Assembly: GCF_009905375.1 (NCBI RefSeq)
Contig: NC_133647.1
Span: 78,172,231-78,236,230, forward strand
Source of the DNA: Apium graveolens
Taxonomy: Eukaryota > Streptophyta > Magnoliopsida > Apiales > Apiaceae
Direction of reading: 5' to 3'
Length of the DNA stretch: 64,000 nt
The notes below the pieces were generated by a model. It had not been told where the DNA came from. It did not search any database and was given only the letters and a program-made list of their open reading frames with translations. The position numbers were made by a program, and so were the translations under genes. This document shows, piece by piece, positions 45,591 through 55,761 of this stretch. How positions within the stretch are numbered: the stretch's first letter is position 1; each line of letters begins with the position of its first letter.

Positions 45591-47535
45591 TTAGGCCTTG
45601 GAAGGCTGAGATTCCTCGGAACCACTATCCGAAGTCTCCTCAGATGTCTCAGTCGTTCCTTCGGACGTCTCGGTCATCCCCTCCGAAGTCCCTGTAGAGG
45701 TTCCCTCTGCGGGAGATATTGGCTGTTGAGGCGCTGCTCTTGGAGGCTCTTCCACCCTGGCCTTCTTAGCGACAGGCTCAAGCTCCTCTTCGGAAGAATC
45801 TTCCTCCTCTCCGTCCTTGATCATATCAGCAAGCTTCTCAGTAACACCTCCAAGCTCTGGAACTCGCACAGGGCAAGGAAAGGAGGACTGCTCGAGGACC
45901 TCTGAAAAATCATCCTGGATGGCCTCCACAGCAGCGTCCCAGCCCTCTTTGTAGCTAACTGGGTAAAGAAGGGCATCATGCTCCACCATCAAGTCTTTGA
46001 ATTCCTGGGTGTCCATCCAGCCATCAAAAGCTTTGTCCTTCTGCGCCTTCAGAATGACATTTTCGGCTAGGGCCGTTTCCAGGTTCAGAAGTGGAAGAGG
46101 CCAGTTGAGCTTCAAGGGCCTCTATTTTTTGGTTGGCCTCCTCCAACTTCTTGTTGGCATCTTCCAGGCCAACTTTCCAAGCCTTAGCTTGGTGAATTGC
46201 CCCTTGGAAATGGGCGTTAGCCTGCAAGAGAAACAGCAAAAGTTTAGAAAAGAAACATGGAAAGATAAGTATGAAGGGCATAGGTGAAGGACGTACCGTC
46301 GCCAGAGCCTGGGCTCCAAATAGCTCATTCCCCTCTATGTCCTGTTGAAGGACAAAATCTTGATAGTCCACCGGGGAGATGGAATGCTTAGACCATTCCT
46401 TGGACAGCGCCGTGCTGCCTACGATTGAGTCCTTGCCCCGGATCCCCCAAGCAGGTTGAAAATAGACCCCTGGCCTCTGCTTGGTGCGCAAAACTTGGCT
46501 GGGGCCTTCCTCGCTCGGCTCCGTTGCCTGAAGTAGGAACTCAGGGAAGCGGTCACCAAGTCGAGGGTCTTTCAAGACCTTCCCAGCCCTCTTCATCCTG
46601 GTTGTCTCCAGGTCCTTAGGCTTAGTAGCCTCCTCAATCTTCTCAGCCACTGCAATAAACGAAGTCAGTTAAAGATCAATGGAATAAAAAATAAAGGAAA
46701 TAAAGGAGGTAAGAAAGGGAACTTACTTTTCTTATGAACGGGTGAGAGACCGCGTTCTACCAGGACGGTCTTCCGGATAAGGTCCCAAGAATGGGAAGTA
46801 CCGTTGTCTTGTGTAAGGAGGTTGAAAGCTCTAGCCTCCTCCTCAGACAAAGTTATATCATTTGGGCTCCCGTCCACGGCCAGCCCAAAGGATGATCGAA
46901 ACAGGGAGCCCCAATCTCCACCTTCCCAAACAATGAACAAAAAATCTTTCTTCCACCCCAAGTTATTGTCAGGGATGGACTTCCCATTCACGATATGGGG
47001 GATAGTGGGGCGCTGATTTATAGAAACCCAACCCGGACTTTTATCAGGGCTGTTCTTGAACTGAAAAATCTTTCTGAAGACAGCAACAGATGTGGGGACA
47101 TTGTGCTTGGTGCATTGCGACAGATAGCACAGAATCAGCCTCCAAGAATTAGGGGGAAGTTGGCAAGGGCTGATGCCCACATCAGCCAGTAGCAAAGGAA
47201 TGAATGGATGAAAAGGGAGTCTGATACCTGCCCTTAGAGTATCCCTATAGACGCATAGCGCATCCTTCCACTGACAGGCCATGTCGGCCGGACCCGCAAG
47301 AACCAGCTTAAAAGGCTCCTTGATTTTGAAGCAGCTGCTCAACTTTTCCAGCTCCTTGGGATCCCGTAAAGCACTAATATGATCGTGCACGTCCAAATGC
47401 GCATCAGACGGGTACTCGTCCCCTCGAGTGTTGATCATGTCGATTAAGGAAGTATACCTCGATCGAATAGGAAATTCGTTGGACTTTCTAGCCACGTTCA
47501 TCTTGGCCAAGCGAGTCATTTTTTTTGTCAGCCAT
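45591..47535 (-). pseudogene. Element G: spliced antisense gene (gypsy-type 'Transposase_28'-like protein)
   Basis: This gene lies opposite to pol. Exons on the minus strand: 47535-46727, 46649-46297 and 46221-45591. Introns 46726-46650 (GTAAGT...TTGCAG, phase 1) and 46296-46222 (GTACGT...TTGCAG, phase 0) lie at the same positions and phases in element I. The first exon encodes SRYTSLIDMINTRGDEYPS, LRAGIRLPFHPFIPLLLADV, PPNSWRLILCYLSQC and VAVFRKIFQF. These resemble the 'putative gypsy type transposon' family; a domain search is needed. The third exon has a Lys/Glu-rich coiled coil (LEDANKKLEEANQKIEALEA), a conserved WMDTQEFKDLMVEHDALLY part and an acidic Ser/Glu/Thr tail. Length would be about 596 residues. 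Two frame changes break it: one extra A in the run near 47520 and one near 46095. The function is unknown. Confidence 0.8.
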
Positions 47536-47624
47536 CTGAAAAAAGAAAGGGGCACGTAAATAGGCTATCTTAAAATGGCACACAATGGAAAAATAGACAC
47601 GAAAAGCAAAGGGAGGAATTTTAC
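47536..47624 (-). other. Predicted 5' UTR intron of the G antisense gene
   Basis: Minus strand GTAAAATTCC begins after CTTCTTCAG, and a pyrimidine-rich CTTTCTTTTTTCAG ends directly before ATG at 47535. The 89 bp size fits short plant introns. Element I has no such intron before its ATG. Confidence 0.55.
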
Positions 47625-47752
47625 CTGAAGAAGCACTCCTGAAAAAGGCCTTGAGCTCTGACTTGTTGTTATTGCTCTGAGAATCTTAGCCGGAGGAGAA
47701 AGAAGAAAACTTAGAAATGAGAAGGTAAGAAGTAGTAGCCTCTCCTCAGTTC

Positions 47753-47760
47753 TTTATATA
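47753..47760 (-). promoter_or_regulatory. TATA box of the G antisense gene
   Basis: TATATAAAGAAC on the minus strand lies about 130 bp before the predicted 5' splice site and is followed by a pyrimidine-rich leader. Element I has TATATAAG at the matching place. The tandem arrays lie just upstream in transcription sense. Confidence 0.6.
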
Positions 47761-47890
47761 AGAGGAAAAGGAAGTTGAAGGGACGAAAGCCCATTAAGGG
47801 CAAAGGCCCATGGGAAAAAGCCCAGAAAAAGGAACATTCCAGAATATTCCAAGGATTCTAGAGGATTCTAAACAGATCAATATTAAGCCG

Positions 47891-48060
47891 AATAAAGGAG
47901 GCCCAGTAAGTTTTGAAAAAGCCCAATAAAGGAGGCCCAGTAAGTTTTAAAAAAGTCCAATGAAGGAGGCCCAGTAAGTTTTGGAGAAGCCCAATAAAGG
48001 AGGCCCAGTAAGTTTTGGAAAAGCCCAATAAAAGAGGCCCAGTAAGATTTGGAAAAACTC
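47891..48060. repeat. 34 bp tandem array (5 units)
   Basis: Units start at 47891, 47925, 47959, 47993 and 48027, exactly 34 bp apart, and read AATAAAGGAGGCCCAGTAAG followed by TTTTGGAAAAGCCC with small changes. GGCCCA-rich sequence also occurs in the LTRs. Confidence 0.93.
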
Positions 48061-48149
48061 AATAAGGCCCAATAAAAAAGGCCAGGCCCAAATCCAATTA
48101 GGATTTGGAAAATACAGTACCTTAAATTAAAGCCAAATAAAAAAGGCTA

Positions 48150-48790
48150 GTGGAAGACCAGGATTCAAGTCGAATTCCAGGTCGTGAATCCTGCTCGAAA
48201 ACTTTCGAGCAGGCACCCGAAAATAATGGATAAAAAAGACCAGGATTCAGGTCGAATTCCAGGTCGTGAATCCTGCCAGAAATTTGTCGACTAGATACAC
48301 GAAAACAACGGAAAAAATAGGACTGAATTAAGGTCGGAACCTCGACCAGGAATGAAGTCGAATTAGCCAAGCATCTTTCAAGAATAAGGATTTAAAACCC
48401 AGGTCGAAGTTCGACTAGGATCTTGGTCGAATTCCAGGTCGTGGATCCTAGTCGAAATCCTTCGACCAGGAAGCAAGAAAACCAAAGAATTTTCGAACAG
48501 GATTCAGGTCGAAATGTCGACTAGAATCCTAGTCGAAATCCTAGTCGATAGGCTCATGACCAGAAGCTGAAAAAAAGTGGGGGAAATTTCGACCTAGATC
48601 CAAGTCGAAATTTCGACTAGGATCCTGGTCGAATTCCAGGTCCTAGATCCAGGTCGAAATTTCGACTAGGATCCTGGTCGAATTCCAGGTCGTGGATCCT
48701 AGTCGAATTCCTTCGACCAGGATGGCAAGGCTGACCCCTGTTTCGACTAGGATCCAGGTCGAAATTTCGACTAGGATCCTGGTTGAAAAA
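48150..48790. repeat. TCGA-rich palindromic repeat array
   Basis: Many interleaved copies of AGGTCGAAATTTCGACTAGG, GGTCGAATTCCAGGTCGTGG and ATCCTGGTCGAA fill this stretch. GTCGAAATTTCGAC is a perfect 14 bp palindrome, and CTAGGATCCTGG is nearly one. The order is irregular rather than strictly tandem. Frames at 48122-48370 and 48643-48855 are repeat translations, not genes. Confidence 0.85.
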
Positions 48791-48799
48791 GGGCTGGAA

Positions 48800-49085
48800 A
48801 TCTGAAAAATCCAGAAATTAAGGATAAATCCCGGAAAATTAAGGATAAATCCCAAAAAATTAGGGAAAAATCCAGAAAATTAGGGAAAAATCCAGAAATT
48901 AAGGATAAATCCCAGAAAATTAGGGGAAAATCCAGAAATTAAGGACAAATCCCAGAAAATTAGGGAAAAATCCAGAAATTAAGGATAAATCCCGGGAAAT
49001 TAAGGACAAATCCCAGGGAATTAGGGAAAAATCCCGGGAATAAGGGAAAAATTCCTGGAAATTAAGATAATTCCTGAATAAAAGG
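48800..49085. repeat. About 21 bp tandem array
   Basis: Around 13 short units alternate between GAAATTAAGGATAAATCCC and GAAAATTAGGGAAAAATCCA, spaced about 20-22 bp. The array lies 105 bp before the polypurine tract. Confidence 0.88.
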
Positions 49086-49189
49086 AAAATTCATTGTAAA
49101 TGTGTAGGTCGCTCCACACTTTACATGAAAACGAAACCCTGTAAGGGAATAAACAGACTTAATTCTGTGAAACCTAATCAATGTTTCCC

Positions 49190-49206
49190 AAAAGTTGGGG
49201 GGCAAA
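49190..49206 (+). promoter_or_regulatory. Polypurine tract of element G
   Basis: AAAAGTTGGGGGGCAAA directly precedes the 3' LTR start TGATAGGG. Confidence 0.8.
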
Positions 49207-49768
49207 TGATAGGGATAAATAAATTATGATAGTATAATTAAATACTGCAAGGTGTGGGCTGCTAGGCCCAATAAAATGATATATGATACTCAAACCAGAA
49301 AGGTTAAGCCTGATGAACCAGATCAGGCCTGATGATATAAAGAAGGCCCAAAAGCCCTGATTATTAATTAATTTCGTAATTAATTAATAAGGGAAAAATC
49401 AGCTATTGAGAAGAGTCCCGATAAGGATATAAATCCTTATAGGTTAGCCTCAAGGGGACCTAAAAGGATAAGGAATCAGTTTCCTACTATCTAGGACTCC
49501 AAAGTCCATTCTAATTATGAGACTTGCCCACCAAGTCTCCTATACCAAGTCCAATTCAAGGACTCCCAACATCTATATAAGGGGTCTCACCCCCACCACC
49601 AAGAACTACGCTTTTTTGACTTGATTCTTGGCAATCAGCAAGGTACGTAGGCATCTTGTTAAGGCAGATTGAGTCACGAAACACAAGAGCAGTCAAAATC
49701 GAGCCTTGAAGCTCACGTTCCTTATTATTAAACACAACAATTATATATATTAGTTTTAATCCATAACA
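49207..49768 (+). repeat. 3' LTR of element G (562 bp)
   Basis: Same ends and length as the 5' LTR, with about 11 differences. Most are transitions. The flank CAATC completes the target duplication. Confidence 0.96.
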
Positions 49769-49773
49769 CAATC

Positions 49774-50375
49774 AATAATTACATATAAAATGTAATTATT
49801 TATATAAACATATTCTTGCAATTTTTAAAATCAAAATATATTTAACTTTAAATATGCAAGATTTTATTTTTACATTCTTTCATATTAATTCACGCAAATT
49901 TTGCAAATTAATTTAGAGAATGGTTTTTCATCAAGAAAAATATTTTAAATTATTTATAACTTACTAAAAATATTTCCTTGGTCAAAACTTTTCTAGGACA
50001 TTTTTGTAAGATAATTTTTTTATTTTAACATTTTTAACTTATAATTTAATGCAAATTAATTTATGTAAAATAGAATATTCTCAAAAAAATTATGGATTAA
50101 TAATACTTAATATAATATTTTCTTGTCCATAATTAATCAATACTCACTATTTTCCTGATTTTTGAAATAAATAATATTCCAAGACCAATAAATAGCTGCA
50201 TTGATTAATTATTTTATTGAAGATAATTTTCACGCACCGCTCATTTTCTTATAATCAGCTCATTGCATAAAAATCTAAATTTCATATAGAATTCCGTTCT
50301 AATATTGTAATAGTTTTGAAAGAACCAAGATTTGCGGAAAATTAAGTTCAATAAAATTAGAGACACGACAATGTC
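49774..50375. other. AT-rich 3' non-coding DNA of copia H
   Basis: No open frame with a known domain is seen between element G and the end of the H pol on the minus strand. It probably includes 3' UTR and LTR remains. I could not place the LTR border. Confidence 0.5.
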
Positions 50376-52330
50376 TTACTTTGAACACTCAAGTATTTTT
50401 AAATTCAAACAGAGTTTGGAGAATCGCTCAGAATTTAAAGGTTTTGTGAATATGTCCGCAATATTATGTTCAGTATCAACGTACTCCAATTTAATACTGC
50501 CATTGGACACATGATCTTGTAAAAACTGATGTTGAATATCAATATACTTTGATAATGAGCGCAAACAGGATTGTTACTTAAATTGATGGCACTCGAATTA
50601 TCACACTGAATTGATATTACGTCAAATTTATCGAGTATGCGGCAAGCGTTTGCTTCGTCCAAAAGACTTGAGCATAACATTTTGCTACCGCAATATATTC
50701 ACCTTTCGTAGTAGATATTGATACATAATTTTGTTTGTTAGAGAACCACAAAATCAAACATCGACCAAGAAACTGACATGTACCGCTTGTGCTTTTTTAT
50801 CAATTAAATTTTCGGCATAATCCGAATCAGAAAAACACACTAAGTCAAATAGTTGTCCTTTCGGATGCCAAAGAACAAGTTTAGTGATTCCTTTAAGATA
50901 TCTAAATATCCACTTAACGACTGATACGTGAGATTCTTTAGAAGTCACTTGAAAGCGAGAACATTTACATACACTATATTGTATGTCTGGTCTACTAGCC
51001 ATTATATAAAGTAAACTTTCGATCATACCACGATATTTCTTAGAATCAACAGAATTATTTTTCGGATCTTCGGTTAATTTTACGGATGTAGACATAGGGG
51101 GTACTAATGGGTTTGGAATTTTCCATCTCAAACTTCTTTAGCATTTCTTTACAATATTTCGTTTTTTAAATATGAATGCGCTCATTAGATTGCTTTATTT
51201 GTAAAACTAGAAAGAAATTTAATTCACCCATCATGCTAATTTTGAATTCTTTACTCATAATTTTCTAGAATTCATTACATGATGAATCTTTGGTTGATCC
51301 AAAGATAATATCATCTACGTAAATTTGAACAAGAAAGATACTATCACCTTCATACTTCGTAAAAAGAGTAGTATCCACAATTCCCACTTTCAAACCGTTA
51401 TCAATTAAGAATTTTCTTAACCGCTCGTACCAAGATCTAGGAGCTTGTTTTAGTCCATATAAGTATTTATACAATTTGTACACATATTCTGGATGCACAT
51501 GATCTTCAAATCTCGGTGGTTATCTTACGTAAACTTCTTCTTCTACGACACCATTTAGGAATGCAGATTTTAAATCCATCTGATAGACTTTGAAACCTTT
51601 ATGCGCTATGAAGGCAAAAAATGTACTAATTTATTCAATTCGAGCTACGAGAGTATAACTTTTATCATAATATATTCCTTCCATTTGATTATATCCTTGT
51701 GCAACTAATCGTGCTTTATTTCGTACCACTGTTCTACTTTCGTCTAATTTATTACGAAAAACCCACTTGGTTCCCATTATGGAAGTTTCGAGTGGTTGTG
51801 GAACTAGTTCCCAAACTTGTATTGTGAGTGAATTGATTTAGCTCGTCTTATATTACATAAATCCAATCCTCATCTAATAAAGCTTCCTTTACGGTTTTGG
51901 GTTCTATTTGTGATAGAATGGCCAAATGACTCATAATGTTTTGAACTTGAGCTCGAGTTTGAAAGCCTTTAGTAAGGTCACCTAAGACATTGTCTATAAG
52001 ATGGCCTTTAATTAATGGAATTTTCAAAGACAATTCAACTTCGGTCTCTTTTACTTCAAGAGGGGATTAGTTGGAATCTCATTTCCAAGTTTTAAATTTC
52101 CCATTTGACGGATTACATCTTCCATGTCATTTGGTTTTCCTTCATTTGAATTTTTATCATCTTTGACTAAATCTTTAAACCTTTCGTGGAGGTTTATATT
52201 CATCGTATGTAACATTCATTGATTCTTCCACCACTAAAGTTTAAAATTAAATACTCGATAAGCTTTTCCACTAATTGAATAACCAAGAAATGCACCCTCA
52301 CATGATTTATGGTCAAATTTTGTTAGATAA
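50376..52330 (-). pseudogene. pol: Element H: Ty1/copia pol relic (end of integrase, RT, RNase H)
   Basis: Minus-strand order: KFDHKSCEGAFLGYS and GKAYRVFN (integrase C-terminal region, near 52300), EPKTVKEALLDEDW, GTKWVFRNKLDE, YQMDLKSAFLNG, YKYLYGLKQAPRSWYERLRK, YVDDIIFG (catalytic Asp pair, about 51310), KYRGMIESLLYIMASRPDIQ, then RNase H (FSDSDYAENLIDKKA, QCDNSSAINLSNNP) and DIFTKPLNSERFSKL, ending at 50376. Stops and shifts are dense, so it is an old copy. The reverse transcriptase motifs are SIRE-like. Its upstream part is missing: LTR J begins at 52331. Confidence 0.9.
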
Positions 52331-53691
52331 TTGTTAGGTCCCGTAAAAGGGCTATTTTAAGCTAGAAGGGGGTTGAATAGCTTAATTACCAATTTCAAAA
52401 TTATTATGGCGTTTTGAAAATATTTATCTAATTTTAAATATTTTACCGAGTAGTTATGCAGATTATAGATGCAAAAATAAAAAACAAGGAAGAAAATTCC
52501 AAAAGGTGAGATTTATCCTTGTTCACGATAGTGCAACCTCTAATAGATTCGCTCACCTCTACGTCCAGTCTCCGAGCTCCTCTCCTTGACTCAAGTTTTT
52601 TCCTTAAAATAACCTCTCTCCTTTCGTAGGCGGAGAAGCCTTTACAACCCCACAAATATTTATCTTGGTGCGTAACTCCGGGTTACCATCTCAAAATAAG
52701 TGTGTAAACCTACACAACCTATCTTTGACAATAATTCCCAGTTATTTGTTCAAAGTTGATGTAGAACCCTTGGTTTAGTATTTTCCTTCTTAGATTTTGT
52801 TGGTCTTGGATCTTAGTAGTTGGTCTTGGGTCTTTCCCCTTCCTCACAGTGCGAAGACTACTAACTTCCTGTTAGTACGTCTAGGACTTGGGTCTTAAAA
52901 CAAGAATCACCTCACTTTACTTCTCATCACTGCAAAACTAAGAAGACGGTATCTATGAAGCAATTCCCGTTATATAAAAAAAATTGGACTTGTATAATAC
53001 TTAACTAGACCGAGGTAACTTACAATATTCTTAAAAGAATATTAGTGTATACTTTTGGTTAGATTTTATGTTTTAAGCAAAGTATATTTATTATTACTCC
53101 ATGTAGATAAGATGGGGTGTGGGAGTAATAAATGTAAAGTCCATTAAGTATGATGACTTAAGATTTTATAAATTTGTACTTCCTCTTGACTTATATAAAT
53201 ATCAAATTATACTTGGTATTACTTCGTTTCGGAAAATATATCTTATTTCCGAAGTAATAAATATATCAAGTCCTTAGTGAAGCGTTTTAGGTTACGGATC
53301 TTTGATAAAACAACTTCTCGATAAATATAGTCATGTGTAGACTTTTATAAATCGATAGCATTACAAATATTCTTTATCTATTTGCACTTATAATAATTTG
53401 GCCAACGAAATAAAAGGTGTGTAATTTAAACACAATATATCATAATTTATAAGAGCATGGTTTAAATTATATTAGCATAATTTATATGTGTATTTATATA
53501 ATACAATATAAGCTTTAAGTTTTTCCCACGAAACACTAAAGGTGATAGTAAGGGAAGTTGCTTAATTCTTATACGATCATATATTCTTATATTTACTTAA
53601 AAACTGTAAGATTTTTCCACGAAACAGTAAAGGTGGTGGTAAGGGAATTCACTAAAATATTTTAACTAAATATGACAAGTATATATAGATA
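52331..53691 (-). repeat. LTR J: SIRE-type copia LTR, right border uncertain
   Basis: The minus strand ends AGCTATTCAACCCCCTTCTA, then CGGGACCTAACA at 52331. This is the same kind of end as the D LTR (ACCTAACA) and LTR L. The body up to the Helitron is AT-rich, with blocks such as CCCTTCCTCACAGTGCGAAG and no gene. The LTR may continue after the Helitron to about 54191, because the short repeats at 53511-53650 recur at 54122-54185. It is joined directly to H pol, so it is either a solo LTR or the scar of a deletion. Confidence 0.5.
53511..53650. repeat. Short tandem motif TTTTTCCCACGAAACACTAA, two copies
   Basis: Two related blocks of about 55 bp (53518-53572 and 53596-53650) share CACGAAACASTAAAGGTG then RTAAGGGAA. 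A third copy at 54122-54185 lies beyond the Helitron. Without the Helitron the three would be spaced about 80-110 bp. Confidence 0.75.
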
Positions 53692-54111
53692 TCTGTACTA
53701 TACTATAATAATCGGAATGGGGTATAATTTGACATGCATTATTTTGGTTGGTTTAGTTATCCCCATTTATGACCGTCAGATCTTTTTAATCAAGTGATCA
53801 GGACCGTTAGATTCAAATACTAAAAGAATATACACTACTCAAGCTGCAAAGTTCGAACCCCGCCAACAATAAATATTTATATTATTATTTATACACTACT
53901 AAAACTCCCAGGTACGATCCCCACCAACACCAAATATTTATATTATTATTTATACACTACCTAAAATTCAGGTTCGAATCCTGCCAACAACAAATATTTA
54001 TATTATTATTTATAAATATATTAATAAGATAAAGATCTAAAAAGAAATTTATTATATTTTAAATAATATAAATATTATTGAAGACCCGCATGGCATAGGT
54101 TGTAAATCTAG
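53692..54111 (+). mobile_element. Small non-autonomous Helitron (420 bp) with internal repeats
   Basis: Starts TCTGTACTATACTATAATAA and ends GGTTGTAAATCTAG, with flanking A on the left and T on the right, the expected Helitron insertion context. A weak hairpin (CCGCATGGCATAGG) lies before the CTAG end. The inside has three units of about 57 bp, each with TCGAAYCCYGCCAACAACAA-type sequence followed by ATATTTATATTATTATTTAT. It has no coding capacity. The hairpin is poor, so the call is tentative. Confidence 0.6.
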
Positions 54112-54193
54112 TATATATATTAGAAGCCTTAAGTTTTTCACACGAAACACCAAAGGTGCTAGTAAGGGAAGTTGCTTAAGTCTTTTAAACAAT
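54112..54193. repeat. Third copy of the CACGAAACAC motif
   Basis: CTTAAGTTTTTCACACGAAA through GGGAAGTTGCTTAAG matches the two copies before the Helitron, and CTTAAG stands at both ends. It is likely the continuation of LTR J. Confidence 0.6.
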
Positions 54194-54940
54194 CTAAGTA
54201 GCAGTTGTGAATGTCAACGGATAATTTCTGTTAAGCTTATATGTCAAGGGACAATCACTTATTGAAGGATGAGGAATGTTCATCGAGGAAGCAGAAATAA
54301 AAGAGTTCGGAGTTGAAACTATGGTTGAGTCTGTGGAGATTGATTTTAGATATTTATGCACAGACTCATCAATAGTTTCATAAAGAAAGGGCAATTGAGC
54401 AAACAAATCATCAATAAGATGATGCTCACTTGTTGTAGACTTTGGCTCCTTCATGAATTTTAAAGATGGAGAATCAATAATTGATGTGTTTATCATGTCC
54501 ACATCCAGTGAGTTTGTGGGAGAATTGTGTGTTTGTGGTGTATCAATAATGAGAGAATTAGGCTGTGACTCCACATTTATTGGATCCACATCAAAATGAC
54601 TTTGAGATGGTGTTATAACTGAGTCTTTGACTATAGTTGGCACTGTGTGTGTATACTATGACTCCCTCAAGGGTTTCAACTTCTTCTTTCTAATATAAGT
54701 TTGAGTTTGGTATTTGGTGTCCCTTCCCCTTTTATTATGTGCTCTTGGAATAGAGCTTATTTCAAAAGTCATATCCTTTTAAGTAGATGTAACTGGTAAT
54801 GTGCTAATTTCCTTATTAAGCATCGCAGCCTTTTGGGAGACTATGGAATGGCTTGTCTGGGATACACTAACCTTTATCACCTAATTCTTAGGGCTTCTTC
54901 AATTTTCACTCTTTCCCTCACCTTGCTCACTACCCTTCAT
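54194..54940 (-). pseudogene. Fragment K: SIRE-type extra ORF, C-terminal part
   Basis: The minus-strand open frame 54643-54194 (MPTIVKDSVITPSQSHFDVD onward) is rich in Ser, Thr, Pro and Asp. It includes SPSLKFMKEPKSTTSEHHLI and LFAQLPFLYETIDESVHKYL. Upstream, to about 54940, the same frame continues with stops (SQTSHSIVSQKAAMLNKEIS, KRGRDTKYQTQTYIRKKKLK). It looks like the C-terminal half of the gene that follows pol in SIRE elements, as in element D, though from a different copy. That family match is from memory. It is not a host gene as far as I can see. Confidence 0.5.
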
Positions 54941-54967
54941 ACTCCCCTAAGGCATTGTGGTAGTTTT

Positions 54968-55156
54968 TGTTATTCCCAAACAATGCAACAAGAATTACAG
55001 AAGGGGGTTGAATGTAATTCTGGCTAATTTTTCTGATTTTAAAAATGTTCTTACTTAATATATAACTGTGTTTGATTTTGCAAGAAGTGCGGAATGAAAG
55101 TAAAATAGAAATCAAAACACAAAGCAATAAAACACAAGGCTTTAAAACTTTCTAGT
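54968..55156 (-). repeat. LTR L: SIRE-type copia LTR end, cut by element I
   Basis: CAGAAGGGGGTTGAATGTAA, read from 54968 (TGTTATTCCC), matches the design of the D and J LTR ends (CAGGGGGTGAATGTG; AGAAGGGGGTTGAATAG). It runs into the start of element I at 55157. Confidence 0.5.
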
Positions 55157-55728
55157 TGATAAGGATAAATAAATCCTGATTGTATAAATAAATATTGCAA
55201 GGTGTGGGCTGCTAGGCCCAATAAGAAGATGTATGACATTCAGACCAAGAAGGTTAACACATTGATCAGGCCTGATGGACCAGATCAGGCCTGATGGAAC
55301 AAAGAAGGCCCAAAAACCCTGATTATTTATTAATTTCGTAATTAATAAATAAAGGAGGAAAACAGCTATTAAGATAAGTCCTAGTGGGGATATAAATCCT
55401 TGTAGATTGGCCTCAAGGGGACCTAAAAGGATAAGGAATCAGTTTCCTACTATCTAGGACTCCAAAGTCCATTCTAATTATGAGACTTGCCCACCAAGTC
55501 TCCTATGCCAAGTCCAATTCAAGGACTCTCAACATCTATATAAGGGGTCTCGCCCCACAAATCAGAACTACATTTTTTCGCTTGATTCTCTAATTCACAG
55601 AGATACGTAGGCATCTCGTAAAGGCAGAATTAAGGTACGAAACACGAGAGCAGCCATTAAAGGCCTTGAGCTCCTGAATCTTAGTAATAAATACAGCAAA
55701 TAATAACCTTAGTATTTTATCCATAACA
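55157..55728 (+). repeat. 5' LTR of element I (572 bp)
   Basis: Starts TGATAAGGATAAATAAATCC and ends TTATCCATAACA. It shares long blocks with the G LTR, such as the block from GGACCTAAAAGG to TATATAAGGGG. The region after the TATA box (55537-55543) has diverged. Confidence 0.94.
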
Positions 55729-55748
55729 TTTGGCGCCGTCTGTGGGAA
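55729..55748 (+). promoter_or_regulatory. Primer-binding site of element I
   Basis: TTTGGCGCCGTCTGTGGGAA, identical to that of element G and directly after the LTR. Confidence 0.7.
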
Positions 55749-55761
55749 TCGAACAACAACC

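Larger units (their letters stand above)
38992..49768 (+). mobile_element. Element G: complete Tat-lineage Ty3/gypsy retrotransposon with antisense gene
   Basis: The 10,777 bp element has two 562 bp LTRs and a 5 bp target duplication CAATC (38987-38991 and 49769-49773). Order: 5' LTR, primer site, gag, protease, reverse transcriptase, RNase H, second RNase H, integrase (to 45252). Then come a spliced gene on the opposite strand (47535 to 45591), its promoter, three tandem-repeat arrays, polypurine tract and 3' LTR. The second RNase H, the lack of a chromodomain and the antisense gene place it in the Tat lineage, as in maize Grande-like elements. LTRs differ at about 11 of 562 positions by eye. 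Gag-pol is broken by many stops. Confidence 0.96.

Noticed and set aside
47891..48060. Regular 34 bp repeats as a possible CRISPR array
   Set aside because: Units are contiguous with no unique spacers, there are no cas genes, and the context is a plant retrotransposon.
53692..54111. MITE or SINE instead of a Helitron
   Set aside because: No terminal inverted repeats, no target duplication, no A-tail or pol III boxes; TC and CTAG ends with A/T flanks fit a Helitron better.
52331..54191. A complete solo LTR J with target duplication
   Set aside because: No matching 5 bp duplication of ATTAT was found at any candidate right border, so only the left end is claimed.
54194..54643. 149-codon minus-strand frame as a host gene
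   Set aside because: It sits among copia LTR pieces, continues upstream with stop codons, and its composition and motifs fit the extra gene of SIRE elements.
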